Origin: Bailinhaonella thermotolerans
GTDB taxonomy: Bacteria; Actinomycetota; Actinomycetes; Streptosporangiales; Streptosporangiaceae
Assembly (NCBI RefSeq): GCF_003594875.1
Contig: NZ_QZEY01000019.1
Coordinates: 62,001-126,000, forward strand
Direction of reading: 5' to 3'
DNA length: 64,000 nt
Of the stretch, positions 23,835-32,049 are shown piece by piece (the first letter of the stretch is position 1; each line of letters opens with the position of its first letter). The position numbers and the translations under genes are program-made. Below the pieces are notes generated by a model. The model was given only the letters and a program-made list of their open reading frames with translations. It made no database searches and was not told where the DNA came from.

Positions 23835-24047
23835 CGGTCGTCCTTCCAAGGTCCGGGCCGGATGTCGCGGCCCTCGGTTGCTGGACCTTCCTGACCCGGT
23901 CCCGGGGCGCAACCGCCGCTACGCCCCGCCGTACGGCCGCCGTTTCGGCCTCAGCGCGCGCCTTGCCCGGTGCCGCCCGGGCCGGGAACGGCGGACGCCC
24001 CGCCGGGGAGGGCGGGGCGTCCTGCCGGGCGCGGCGGGGCGGCGGCG

Positions 24048-24659
24048 TCAGGGGGTGGTGCGGTAGTACCAGCGCTGCTGCCAGATCGACCGGGGCTCCT
24101 TGGTCTTGACCGGCGAGCCGTGCCGCAGGGCGCCGTCGGCCAGGGCCAGGCGGCGCTTGGTGTTCATCGGGATGAGCTTGTAGAACTTGCGGCCGTTGAT
24201 CGTCTGCGGGATGGACGCCCAGCGCTGGCCGGCGGCCGACGCGTTGCACGTGGCCGTGCGGGCGTCGTAGCCGGAGCCCGAGGCCGACAGGCACTTCTTC
24301 GTGGACTCGTTGCGGAAGACGTAGACGCTGTAGAAGGCGCGCTTGCCGTTGAAGTTGAGCCACTCGGTGCCCACCTTGCGGAAACGCCACTTCTGGTGCG
24401 TGGCCTTGCTGTTGGTCTTCTGCGCCACGACGCGCGCGCCCGAGGCCTTGCCGGCCGGCGCCAGACCGTAGGAGCTGCCCTTCTGGCCCGGCCCGGCGCT
24501 CTTGATGTAGACCGGGGCCGACCAAGCCGACGAGGCCGACGAGGCCGACGAGGCCGACCGGGCCGACGAGGCCGACGCGCTGGCCGCCGGGGCCAGGGCC
24601 AGGGAGCCCGCCAGCGTGGCGGTCGCGGCGAGGCCCACGCCGAGCGCACGGTTGAACAT
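24048..24659 (-). CDS. Secreted protein with possible ricin-like beta-trefoil
   Basis: 203 residues from ATG 24659 with GGAGGAC upstream. A signal peptide ends near A-P-A-A-S-A-S-A. A Ser-Ala-Ser low-complexity linker follows (S-A-S-S-A repeated, from tandem DNA). The mature part has H-Q-K-W-R-F, C-L-S-A-S-G-S-G-Y, C-N-A-S-A-A-G-Q-R-W and Q-Q-R-W-Y-Y, reminiscent of the Q-x-W repeats of ricin-B trefoils. Binding partner unknown. Confidence 0.6.
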   Translation of the reverse strand: MFNRALGVGLAATATLAGSLALAPAASASASSARSASSASSASSAWSAPVYIKSAGPGQKGSSYGLAPAGKASGARVVAQKTNSKATHQKWRFRKVGTEWLNFNGKRAFYSVYVFRNESTKKCLSASGSGYDARTATCNASAAGQRWASIPQTINGRKFYKLIPMNTKRRLALADGALRHGSPVKTKEPRSIWQQRWYYRTTP

Positions 24660-24751
24660 GTGTCCTCCAAGGATCACGAGTGAACTGGTGTCGGATACAC
24701 AGGTGGGAGCCGGAACCAGGGCCACAAGAGGCGCACGCCCACCAATTTCGT

Positions 24752-24793
24752 CACCGGCCCCACCGGCCCCACCGGCCCCACCGGCCCCACCGG
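24752..24793. repeat. 9-bp tandem repeat CCGGCCCCA, about four units
   Basis: Four near-perfect head-to-tail copies of CCGGCCCCA in the gap between two divergent secreted-protein genes. No coding role is visible on either strand. Confidence 0.7.
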
Positions 24794-24940
24794 GTCTGGG
24801 TGCCCGACCGCGCCGCCGCCCGGAGCCCGGAGGCCCGGCGAGGTGTCGCAGACGTTGCCGGAGGGCCGGGCGGATCGACCGTCGGGCAGCAAAGGCGGCC
24901 GCGACCGCGGCCGCCGCTCCCCGACGACAGGAGGAACATC

Positions 24941-25321
24941 GTGATCAGAAGGCTCGCCGCGGCCGGCGTCGTGAGCCTGGCCCTGCCCCTGGCCATCCTG
25001 GCCGCCGCCCCCGCCAACGCCGCCTCGAACTGGAGCTCCGACGGGAAGGCGGGCGCCCAGGCGTGGGGCACCGTCTCCTACAAGGGCGGCAGGATCTACA
25101 TCAAGGGCACCCTCAAGGACGTCAAGGCCGACAAGCACTCGGCCCGCCTGCGGATCCGCTTCCAGGACAGCCCCGGCATCCCCCGCTACGAGCAGGTGAG
25201 CGTCGGCGGCTACGGAAAGAGCCGGTCCTTCGCCTACAACTCCGGCAAGGACTACGTCGCCGTGCAGGAGTGCGTCTACAACGGCTGGGGCGAGACCTGC
25301 GGCCGCTGGAAGTGGCTGTGA
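24941..25321 (+). CDS. Small secreted protein
   Basis: 126 residues from GTG 24941, with AGGAGGAAC just upstream. The signal peptide (I-R-R-L-A-A-A-G-V-V-S-L-A-L-P) ends at A-N-A-A. The mature part is about 100 residues, rich in Lys, Tyr and Gly, with a C-terminal C-V-Y-N-G-W-G-E-T-C-G-R-W-K-W-L that could form one disulfide. Family not recognised. It is divergent from the possible trefoil protein. Confidence 0.65.
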   Translation: MIRRLAAAGVVSLALPLAILAAAPANAASNWSSDGKAGAQAWGTVSYKGGRIYIKGTLKDVKADKHSARLRIRFQDSPGIPRYEQVSVGGYGKSRSFAYNSGKDYVAVQECVYNGWGETCGRWKWL

Positions 25322-25391
25322 GCCTCCCGGCTCAGCTCGCATCCCCGCCCGCACACCCCGGCGCGCGCGGCTGAGGAAGCCGCCCCGCCGT

Positions 25392-25445
25392 ACGGCCGAT
25401 GGCGCCGTGCCCCCGCTCCCCCGGGGGTACGGCGCCATCGGCCGT
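25392..25445. terminator. Perfect 17-bp inverted repeat
   Basis: ACGGCCGATGGCGCCGT and its exact complement, separated by 20 nt, 70 nt after the secreted-protein stop. Very stable hairpin; no T run. Confidence 0.6.
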
Positions 25446-25540
25446 CGCACCCGCGGCGGGAGGGCCGGCGGGGCTGGCGCGCGCGGCGGGGCGCCGACGG
25501 TGACGCCCCGGTAGAGCACGCATCAACCAGAGGAGCACCC

Positions 25541-26944
25541 ATGGCCCACTCCCCCGTCATCGGGGACCTGCACGCCAGCCTGAACCAGCGGTGGCGGCCC
25601 GAGGACGTCACCGCCCTGGCGCTGCCGCGGCTGCGCGACCTGCTGAGCCCGCAGGCGTACCAGCGGTTCCAGGAACTCGCCGTGCCCGCCGGCGCGGCGG
25701 CCGGCCACAGCCTGATGCCCGCCGACTTCGAACGCCCCCAGCCCATCCCCCGGCTGCTGAACACCACCTTCGAGCTGTTCACCCGCTACGGGTTGCAGGC
25801 CGAGCCGCCGCCGCTGGACCGGGCGGCCGACGCCGACGCCATCGAGCGGTGGGCGCGCCACCTGTCCGGCCTGCCGGCCCAGACCTCGGCGGCCGGGCCG
25901 CGGCCGGCCCTGTCGCGCCGCCGCACCGCCCGGCTGCAGCGCTGCCTGCAGCGCATCGCCCGCCAGAACACGCGCATCCGGCGCATGCAGACGGTGCGCG
26001 ACCTGGCGATGGCCGGGCGGACCTCGTTCGCGCCGCGGCTCGGCCTGGCCGACTTCGCCGCCGACGAGCTGACCGCCATCACGATCGCCTACGTGGCGGC
26101 GCGGCGAAACCTGCGCGCGGTCTTTACCAACGCCGGCCAGCAGGGCACCACCGACCAGGCCGCCGAGCTGCTGCTGGGCGAGCTGGCCGCGCGCCCGGGC
26201 ACCCACTGGTGGGCGCTGGCCCACGTCCGGCCCGCCCCGTCCGTGCTGCGCCGGCTCACCGACGCCCAGCGCGGCCGGCTGCTCGGCTGGTCCACCGCCG
26301 GCATGCGCCAGGCCGCCACCCTGCTGCGGCGCGTGGCCGACGCCTCCGTGAGCGCCCACATCGAACTCGCGGAACGGCACGGCATCGAGCACTACGCGCC
26401 GCTGGGCCGCACCCGCGTCATCGTCCGCCGCGGGGACGACTCCACCACGTGGAACATCGCCGCCCGGGCGTTCAACACGATGCGGGACAACTACCTGGCC
26501 TGCGTGCAGGCCAGCGACCTGCACCCGCTGGCCGAGGTGTTCTGCCCGCCCAAGGCGATGCGGCTGATGGCCGCCGACGTCGCCCGCTGGCACAGCCTGG
26601 ACGGCGGCGCCGAGCACCCCGACGTCCGCGTCGCCGGACTCCTGCCCGCCCCGTGGGAGGCGATGAGCGTCTCGCCGTGCGGGGCCGCCGACATCGCGCG
26701 GGCGTGCGAGCAGGCGGGGGTCGATCCGGCCGAGTCCGGCTGGGCGCGGCTGCGCGGCCCCCGCGAGACCGCGCCCACCCTGCCCACCGCCGAGCTCGTG
26801 CACGGCATCGCCGTCGCCGACCCGGCCCTGGCGCTGCTGCTGCGGCGGGCCGGGGCGTTCGCGGGCCCCTCCCACGGCCGGACCGGCACGAACGCCTTCG
26901 GCGCGGAGCTGGCCGCGCTGCTCGCCGCCGGCAACGGCGACTGA
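25541..26944 (+). CDS. Hypothetical protein, helical
   Basis: 467 residues from ATG 25541 with AGAGGAG upstream. Rich in Arg, Ala and Leu and predicted largely helical, with a basic patch near residue 125 (S-R-R-R-T-A-R-L-Q-R-C-L) and no membrane segments or signal peptide. Motifs such as W-W-A-L-A-H-V-R-P and N-T-M-R-D-N-Y-L-A-C do not match a family I recognise. It is isolated from its neighbours and is followed 88 nt later by the tRNA-like RNA, which raises but does not show a functional link. Confidence 0.6.
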   Translation: MAHSPVIGDLHASLNQRWRPEDVTALALPRLRDLLSPQAYQRFQELAVPAGAAAGHSLMPADFERPQPIPRLLNTTFELFTRYGLQAEPPPLDRAADADAIERWARHLSGLPAQTSAAGPRPALSRRRTARLQRCLQRIARQNTRIRRMQTVRDLAMAGRTSFAPRLGLADFAADELTAITIAYVAARRNLRAVFTNAGQQGTTDQAAELLLGELAARPGTHWWALAHVRPAPSVLRRLTDAQRGRLLGWSTAGMRQAATLLRRVADASVSAHIELAERHGIEHYAPLGRTRVIVRRGDDSTTWNIAARAFNTMRDNYLACVQASDLHPLAEVFCPPKAMRLMAADVARWHSLDGGAEHPDVRVAGLLPAPWEAMSVSPCGAADIARACEQAGVDPAESGWARLRGPRETAPTLPTAELVHGIAVADPALALLLRRAGAFAGPSHGRTGTNAFGAELAALLAAGNGD

Positions 26945-27032
26945 GACGGCGCCAGGGGCCGCCCCGCGGCCGGAGGAAAAACGTCACCCGCGGCTCTTGT
27001 CCCCCGGCGGCCGGCGCGCACTGTCCTCAGCG

Positions 27033-27112
27033 TCGCAGGTAGCCCAAGACGGGCAGCCTGGCTCTTGAGCCGACAATCCGGGCCACTGCTGGTGCGAATC
27101 CAGCCCTGTGAC
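27033..27112 (+). ncRNA. tRNA-like structured RNA
   Basis: TCGCAGG (27033-27039) pairs over all seven positions, one as G-U, with CCTGTGA (27105-27111), as in an acceptor stem. TA follows, then a 4-bp GCCC/GGGC arm. Just before the 3' strand is a perfect 5-bp T-arm, GCTGG-TGCGAAT-CCAGC. The middle arm is wrong for a tRNA: GCCTGG/CCGGGC closes a 16-nt loop rather than an anticodon loop, and the D-arm loop lacks GG. An intrinsic terminator follows directly. The T-arm-like hairpin also occurs in cobalamin riboswitches, but no B12 box is present. I read it as a small structured RNA or degenerate tRNA. Confidence 0.45.
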
Positions 27113-27113
27113 A

Positions 27114-27142
27114 GGGGCGGGTCACATGACCCGTCCCTTTTT
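27114..27142 (+). terminator. Intrinsic terminator after the tRNA-like RNA
   Basis: GGGGCGGGTCA pairs with TGACCCGTCCC (one G-U), followed by TTTTT. It is one of the few textbook terminators in the window and ends two nt after the tRNA-like fold. Confidence 0.8.
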
Positions 27143-27270
27143 GTCCTATTCGCCCCCTTTACAACGTAGATCCGGAGTTGGGGTGGCGCGCGGAGGTTGC
27201 GGGCGGGTGCTCGCCCCTGACGATCGCACGGCGACCTGTGCACACCCTCCTCACAAGGAAGCGCCCTCCC

Positions 27271-27708
27271 GTGGATGAGACGACGTGGTCCTGGCTGCTG
27301 CCCGCGGCCTCGCTGGCGGCCGCCATGATGGCCGGAGCCGCCCTGGTGTTCCCCTATGTCCGGTGGCTGCAGGGCTTTCGCGGCCCCCACCTGGCCTACC
27401 GCGCGGCCGGGCAGATCATCTTCGCCGCCGGATGCGCCGCCCTGGCCGTCCTGGGCGTCACCGGCCACCGCGAGCCCGCCTGGTACGGCGCCGCCGCCGC
27501 ACTGGCGCTCGCCGGGACGATCGTGGCCCACGTGCTGACACTCCCCCGCCTCGGCCTGGTCCCGGAACCGTCCCGCGCCACCGCCACATCTGCCAGGCGG
27601 CCGCACCCGCGCCGGCTGGTGCGCGGCCAGCGCTTCGCCCAGCGGCAGAATGTCCGAGGCGCTGCCCACGACGTAGTCCTGGTCGAACCCTGCCGACGCC
27701 AACCCTGA
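27271..27708 (+). CDS. Small membrane protein with three predicted helices
   Basis: 145 residues from GTG 27271 with AAGGA upstream. Three hydrophobic stretches lie within the first 90 residues (L-L-P-A-A-S-L-A-A-A-M-M-A-G-A, Q-I-I-F-A-A-G-C-A-A-L-A-V-L, Y-G-A-A-A-A-L-A-L-A-G). The last 45 residues are Arg/Pro-rich and cytosolic. Family not recognised. Confidence 0.5.
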   Translation: MDETTWSWLLPAASLAAAMMAGAALVFPYVRWLQGFRGPHLAYRAAGQIIFAAGCAALAVLGVTGHREPAWYGAAAALALAGTIVAHVLTLPRLGLVPEPSRATATSARRPHPRRLVRGQRFAQRQNVRGAAHDVVLVEPCRRQP

Positions 27709-27970
27709 CCGCGGCACCCTCGCCGATCGCATCCCCTGCAGACCCCCGCCACCGCCCGCGACTCCTCCGATGGGCGGAGGCCACGTGTCCTGGGAAAAGG
27801 TTCCTAGCTTCCACGGGCGGGCCCCGGGTAGGCGTGAACACGCGCCGGGCCCTGGTCGGCGCGCGGCCCGCCAGAACAGCCCGGCGAGATGGCACCGTTC
27901 CGGTGGGCCGTCGCCGTAATCGAGCGGCGGCTGTCACCGAGGCCGGGAACAGCGGTTCGAGGAGGAGAAC

Positions 27971-28615
27971 GTGAGCGTCACCCAGTACGCCGGGCTCGTG
28001 GACACCGACCCGCGGCACTTCCTGCCCAAGAACAAGTTCTACGCCAAGGCCACCCGTGGGGAGCTGACCGAGGAGCACCTCCGCCGGTTGGTGGCCGCCA
28101 AGTTCCAGGCGCTCGAGGCCGAGGTGGCAGGCCACGGGATGCTCGTGGTGCGCCATCGCGACCCCGCGCCCGCCAAGCTGTTCGCCTTCACGGTCTACTG
28201 GCTCGCGAGGTCGGGCGAACGGCTGCTCGAGGCCGCGCGAGCGCTCGGACTGACTGAGGAGGAGCTGGCCCAGACCGCCCCTGATCCCTCCATTCAGCCC
28301 TGGTACGACTTCCTGGCCTCGGTGGGCCTCCACGCGGGACCGGCCGAGGCCGCCCTCATGATCCGCACGGACTTCCTCACCTGGTCGGCGTTGTGCGGCG
28401 CGCTCAGCGACGCGCTGCGTGAGTCCAAGATCCCGGACGAGGTGCGCGACTATCTGGACGCCGAGCGGGACGTTCCCGGGGAGATCCTCGACGAGGCCCT
28501 GCGGGTCGTCGAGTACGGCGTGAGCCACGGCGAGGACAAGGAACGCATCGCCCGCAGCGCACGCCGCGTGCTCTCGGCGCAGGAGGCGGCCTGGGAGCAC
28601 GCCAGTGAGACATGA
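27971..28615 (+). CDS. TenA/heme-oxygenase-fold protein #1
   Basis: 214 residues from GTG 27971 (GGAGGAGAAC). All-helical, with the layout of TenA/Thi-4 proteins: an N-terminal R-G-E-L-T-E-E-H-L-R-R-L-V helix, L-H-A-G-P-A-E-A-A-L-M-I-R-T-D near residue 120 and a closing D-K-E-R-I-A-R-S-A-R-R helix. The active-site Cys of thiaminase II is not apparent, so thiamin salvage is unlikely. It is the most divergent of the four such proteins in the cluster. It overlaps the next gene by 11 nt (operon), suggesting cooperation with the oxoamine synthase. Confidence 0.65.
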   Translation: MSVTQYAGLVDTDPRHFLPKNKFYAKATRGELTEEHLRRLVAAKFQALEAEVAGHGMLVVRHRDPAPAKLFAFTVYWLARSGERLLEAARALGLTEEELAQTAPDPSIQPWYDFLASVGLHAGPAEAALMIRTDFLTWSALCGALSDALRESKIPDEVRDYLDAERDVPGEILDEALRVVEYGVSHGEDKERIARSARRVLSAQEAAWEHASET

Positions 28616-29816
28616 CCGGCACGCGTGGCTGGCCGGGCGCATGGGGAGCCACGGCCTGCCGGGCGGGCGGGACGCCGTCCTCTATCACCGGGCGATCACG
28701 CATCTGGACGGGCCCGCCGCGCGCTACGACGACGGCGGGCCACGCCAGCTGATGATGACGACCTACGACTACCTCGGCCTGCTCGGTCATCCGCTCCTCG
28801 CGGAACGGGCGAAGGAGGCCATCGACCGGTTCGGCACGGGCGCGCACGGCACCTGCGCCGGAGCCTCCACGCTCGGGCTCCAGCGACTGCTGGAGCGGAG
28901 GCTCGCCGAGTGGGCCGGCAGGGAGGACGCGCTGGTGTTCCCCTCGGGGTTCCAGGCGAACCAGTCGGCCATCCCCGCCATCGCGGGCAAGAGCGACTGG
29001 ATCTTCTCCGACGAGTTCAACCATGCCAGCATCGTCCAGGGATGCCAGATCGCCCGGGCACGCGGAGCCGTGCTCCGGGTCTTCCGCCACAACGACGCGG
29101 CCGATCTGGCGCGGGCACTGCGGGAGGCCCCGGCCGAGTCGGTCAAGCTGGTCGTGAGCGACTCGGTGTTCAGCGTGGACGGCGACCTCCTGGATCTGCC
29201 GGCCTTCGCGCGGTCGTGCCGCGAGCACGACGCCTTCCTCTACCTCGACGAGGCCCACGGGCTGGGAGTCCTGGGGCCCCGAGGCCGCGGACTCCATGAT
29301 CACTTCGCTCTCCCGTCCGGTGGCGCCGACTTCCTCATGGCCACCCTGAGCAAGACCCTGGCCTCCGTCGGCGGATTCGTCGCGGCCTCCGCGCCCCTGA
29401 TCGACGCGCTGCGCCGAAGCGCCCGCGGCTATGTCTTCAGCGGTGCGCCTCCGGCCCCGGTCTGCGCCGCCGTACTCGCGGCCCTGGACGTCCTCGACGC
29501 GGAGGGGGCCGCGCGGCGGGACCTGCTCCGGCGCAATGTCGCCCACCTCAAGCGATGTCTGCGGAGCGAGGGCGTCGAGTTCCCCCCCGGTTGCGAGGCG
29601 GCCATCGTGCCCGTGCCGGTCGGCGACGAACGCCGGACCCTGGACATCGCGGAGTACTGCCGGGGGAGGGGCGTCATGGTGGTGCCCATGGTCTGGCCGA
29701 TCTGTCCCCGGGGACAGGCTCGCCTTCGCCTCAACGTCACGGCGCATCACATCGAGCAGGACATCTCCACCGCGGTGGCCTGTGTCGCGGCGGCCCTCCG
29801 GGCCACGGCCCGCTGA
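28605..29816 (+). CDS. Alpha-oxoamine synthase family PLP enzyme (AONS/KBL-like)
   Basis: 403 residues from GTG 28605. Fold-type-I PLP hallmarks are clear: T-Y-D-Y-L-G-L, F-G-T-G-A-H-G-T-C-A-G, D-E-A-H-G-L-G-V-L-G near 225 and the PLP lysine K250 in T-L-S-K-T-L-A. This family joins an acyl thioester to an amino acid with loss of CO2 (8-amino-7-oxononanoate, 2-amino-3-ketobutyrate, aminolevulinate). No biotin, haem or sphingolipid genes are nearby, so a role in the surrounding secondary pathway, making an alpha-amino ketone, is more likely. Confidence 0.85.
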   Translation: MRHDRHAWLAGRMGSHGLPGGRDAVLYHRAITHLDGPAARYDDGGPRQLMMTTYDYLGLLGHPLLAERAKEAIDRFGTGAHGTCAGASTLGLQRLLERRLAEWAGREDALVFPSGFQANQSAIPAIAGKSDWIFSDEFNHASIVQGCQIARARGAVLRVFRHNDAADLARALREAPAESVKLVVSDSVFSVDGDLLDLPAFARSCREHDAFLYLDEAHGLGVLGPRGRGLHDHFALPSGGADFLMATLSKTLASVGGFVAASAPLIDALRRSARGYVFSGAPPAPVCAAVLAALDVLDAEGAARRDLLRRNVAHLKRCLRSEGVEFPPGCEAAIVPVPVGDERRTLDIAEYCRGRGVMVVPMVWPICPRGQARLRLNVTAHHIEQDISTAVACVAAALRATAR

Positions 29817-29841
29817 GCCGGTCGCGTTCCGCCGTTGCCCG

Positions 29842-31152
29842 TCACCGTTCGTCCGCACGAGGCTCCGGCAGGGCCGCCGGCCGCTGCGGACGAGCGGTGA
29901 CGTGCCGGGAACCGCCGGCCGAGGTCTCCATCCGGCCCAGGTAACGCAGGTCCCCGGCCTCGTCCCGCACCGCCAGGTCGCCGGTCAGATACCACCCATC
30001 GCCGACCGCCTCGGCGTGGGCGTCCGGCCGGTTCAGGTACCCGGCGAAGGCCTCGGGGCTCTCCATGGACACCGCGAGCTGGCCCGGTTCCCCGTCCGGG
30101 ACGAGGTCGCCGGGCCCGGCGAAGGGCTCGGGCGTGATCAGGCGCACCCGGGAGAAGATCCCCGCCCGGCCCACGCCGCCCCGCTTCGTGAGGACGTCGG
30201 GCTCGACGGTGTGCGTGGAGATCTCCGTGCTGCCGAGATGGTCGAAGAAAACCTCGGGCTGAAGGGCGTCCGCGAGTTCCCGCGCCAGCTCCGGCGCCAG
30301 GACCGAGCCGGTGGACCCGAGCGTCCGCACGCTCGCCACTTCGCTCAGCCGCCCGGTGCCCAGCAGGGCCCGGTACGCCGGGGGCTCGAGGTAGAGCGTG
30401 CTCACCCGTTCCCTGGTGACCAATTCCAGCGACTCCCCGGCGTCGAACTCGGGCTGCGGCACCCAGGTGCCGCCGGTCAGCACGGACGCGAGCAGGGCGC
30501 GCAGGCCCACGTCGCGGTACAGCGGCACGGCCCCCAGCGTCGTCTCGCCGAACCCGTGCCGGGACTGGAGGAGGTGCGCGACGGTGGCCGCGTGCTCCGC
30601 CGCGTGAGTGCGCACCACTCCCTTCGGCCGCCCGGTGGTCCCGGCGGTGTAGAGGATGACACTCTCGTCCTGATCGCTCACTCGCGTGGCCAGCGCGCCG
30701 TCGGGCTGGCCCGCCGCGATCCGGTCGAGCGGTACGGCGCCGCGGGGCGTGTCCCCGTCCGGGCCGGCGTGCGCCCACCCGGGGCGTCCCGGCGGGAATT
30801 CCTCCAGTCCTCCGCCGGCCTCCCCGGAGGCCGGGCCGTCGGTCACCAGGAGCCGGGGGGCGCTGTCCCGGAGGCAGGCCGCGATCCCGGCCGCCCCGAG
30901 CCGGGGCGAGACCGGCACCGAGGTCGCTCCGATCTTCTGCAGGGCCAGGTGCAGGCCGGCCATGGGCACACCGCAGGCCATCATCAGGACCACCCGGTCG
31001 CCGGGGCGGACCCCCAGCAGGATCAGCGCCCGGGCGAGCCGGTTCGTGCGGGCGTCCCACTGCCCATAGCGCATCGGCTCCCGGCCGCCGGCCGCCCGCC
31101 GCCGGGGATCGCGTTCGGCGGTCACGGTCAGGACGCGGGAGAGGTTCGCCAT
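29842..31152 (-). CDS. AMP-dependent ligase lacking the C-terminal subdomain
   Basis: 436 residues from ATG 31152. ANL-superfamily core motifs are present: L-Y-T-A-G-T-T-G-R-P-K-G (A3), G-S-T-E-I-S-T-H (A5 region) and D-G-W-Y-L-T-G-D-L-A (A7). After Y-L-G-R-M the protein runs into an Arg/Pro tail and stops, so the roughly 100-residue C-terminal lid with its catalytic Lys (A10) is missing. It may be truncated, may only adenylate, or may borrow a lid. It is the last gene of a leftward trio with the stress-type protein and the MDR reductase. Confidence 0.8.
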   Translation of the reverse strand: MANLSRVLTVTAERDPRRRAAGGREPMRYGQWDARTNRLARALILLGVRPGDRVVLMMACGVPMAGLHLALQKIGATSVPVSPRLGAAGIAACLRDSAPRLLVTDGPASGEAGGGLEEFPPGRPGWAHAGPDGDTPRGAVPLDRIAAGQPDGALATRVSDQDESVILYTAGTTGRPKGVVRTHAAEHAATVAHLLQSRHGFGETTLGAVPLYRDVGLRALLASVLTGGTWVPQPEFDAGESLELVTRERVSTLYLEPPAYRALLGTGRLSEVASVRTLGSTGSVLAPELARELADALQPEVFFDHLGSTEISTHTVEPDVLTKRGGVGRAGIFSRVRLITPEPFAGPGDLVPDGEPGQLAVSMESPEAFAGYLNRPDAHAEAVGDGWYLTGDLAVRDEAGDLRYLGRMETSAGGSRHVTARPQRPAALPEPRADER

Positions 31153-31187
31153 CGCCGTTCCGAGGGGGTGCGCACGTGTTCCGCCGG

Positions 31188-32045
31188 TCAGAGGCCGGCA
31201 TCGCGCCGGCGGGAGACCAGCGCCAGGGGACAGTGGACCCGGCTGATCAGATCGCGGTGTGTCCAGCGCGGGCCGGGGACGGCCTGCTCCTGGGGCGGAG
31301 TCAGGCCGACCACCAGGAGGTCGGCTCCGAGCGAGGCGCCGAGCAGAGCGGGCACGACGATGCCCTGCACGACGTCGGCGCGCAACCTCACGGCCGGGTA
31401 CCGGCCCCTCCAGGGGGCCAGAACGCGCCGGATCGCGTGCCAGGCGTCCGCGAGCGGGGGCGCCGGCGCTTCGGAGCCGCTCCGCAGGAGGTGCGAGAGG
31501 GCCACGACGTGCAGGACGCGCAGCAGGGCGCCGTGGGCGGACGCCTCGCGGAACCCGTAGGCGAGCTCAGCGGAGCAGTCGCGGGCCGGATCGACCGCGA
31601 CGACGATCTCGCGACAGGGATGAGCGGCCCGGCCGCGCACGATCACGACCGGGCAGTGCCCGCTCGCGCCCAGGCCCACCGAGCCGAGCACGAGGTCGGT
31701 CACCTTGCCGTGCCCTTCGTGTCCCACGACCACCTCGAAGGCGCGGACCGCCTCCTCCGCGAGCGTGGCCGCCGCCATGTCCGCCGAGAGGGCGCGGGAC
31801 ACCTCCAGGCCGGGAAAGGCGTCCCGGAGGCGGTCGAGCGTGCCGGCCAGGATCCGCTCGCCCGCCTGGTGGAGGAGGTCGTGCGGAGGGGGCATCACCC
31901 GCAGCCCGTGTTCGTAGCGCGCCACGTGCAGGGCGTGCACCACGCGCAACGGCCGGCCGTGGAGGCGGGCCTCCGCTGCCGCCCATTCCACCGCCGCCCA
32001 CGCCGCCGCGGATCCGTCGGTGCCGGTGACGACCGGCCCGTCCAC
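31188..32045 (-). CDS. Universal stress protein, tandem UspA domains
   Basis: 285 residues from GTG 32045. Two UspA domains: the first begins P-V-V-T-G-T-D-G-S and ends with G-S-V-G-L-G-A-S-G-H-C-P-V-V-I-V, the G-x2-G-x9-G-(S/T) ATP-binding pattern. The second begins I-V-V-A-V-D-P-A-R-D and ends S-R-V-H-C-P-L-A-L-V. Tandem Usp proteins are cytosolic stress or dormancy proteins. Lying between a ligase and a reductase gene, with 5 nt to the latter, it appears to be co-transcribed with the biosynthetic genes. Confidence 0.88.
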   Translation of the reverse strand: MDGPVVTGTDGSAAAWAAVEWAAAEARLHGRPLRVVHALHVARYEHGLRVMPPPHDLLHQAGERILAGTLDRLRDAFPGLEVSRALSADMAAATLAEEAVRAFEVVVGHEGHGKVTDLVLGSVGLGASGHCPVVIVRGRAAHPCREIVVAVDPARDCSAELAYGFREASAHGALLRVLHVVALSHLLRSGSEAPAPPLADAWHAIRRVLAPWRGRYPAVRLRADVVQGIVVPALLGASLGADLLVVGLTPPQEQAVPGPRWTHRDLISRVHCPLALVSRRRDAGL

Positions 32046-32049
32046 CCGC

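Noticed and set aside
25541-26944. Transposase or replication protein
   Set aside because: No DDE/HUH motif, terminal repeats or iterons could be seen; left as hypothetical.
27033-27142. Standard tRNA gene or cobalamin riboswitch
   Set aside because: No 7-nt anticodon loop and no GG in the D-loop; no B12 box or downstream cobalamin gene. Kept only as a tRNA-like RNA.
29431-31560. 709-codon plus-strand frame across the AMP ligase
   Set aside because: It runs antisense over two recognisable genes (ligase and universal stress protein) and has no protein-like motifs.
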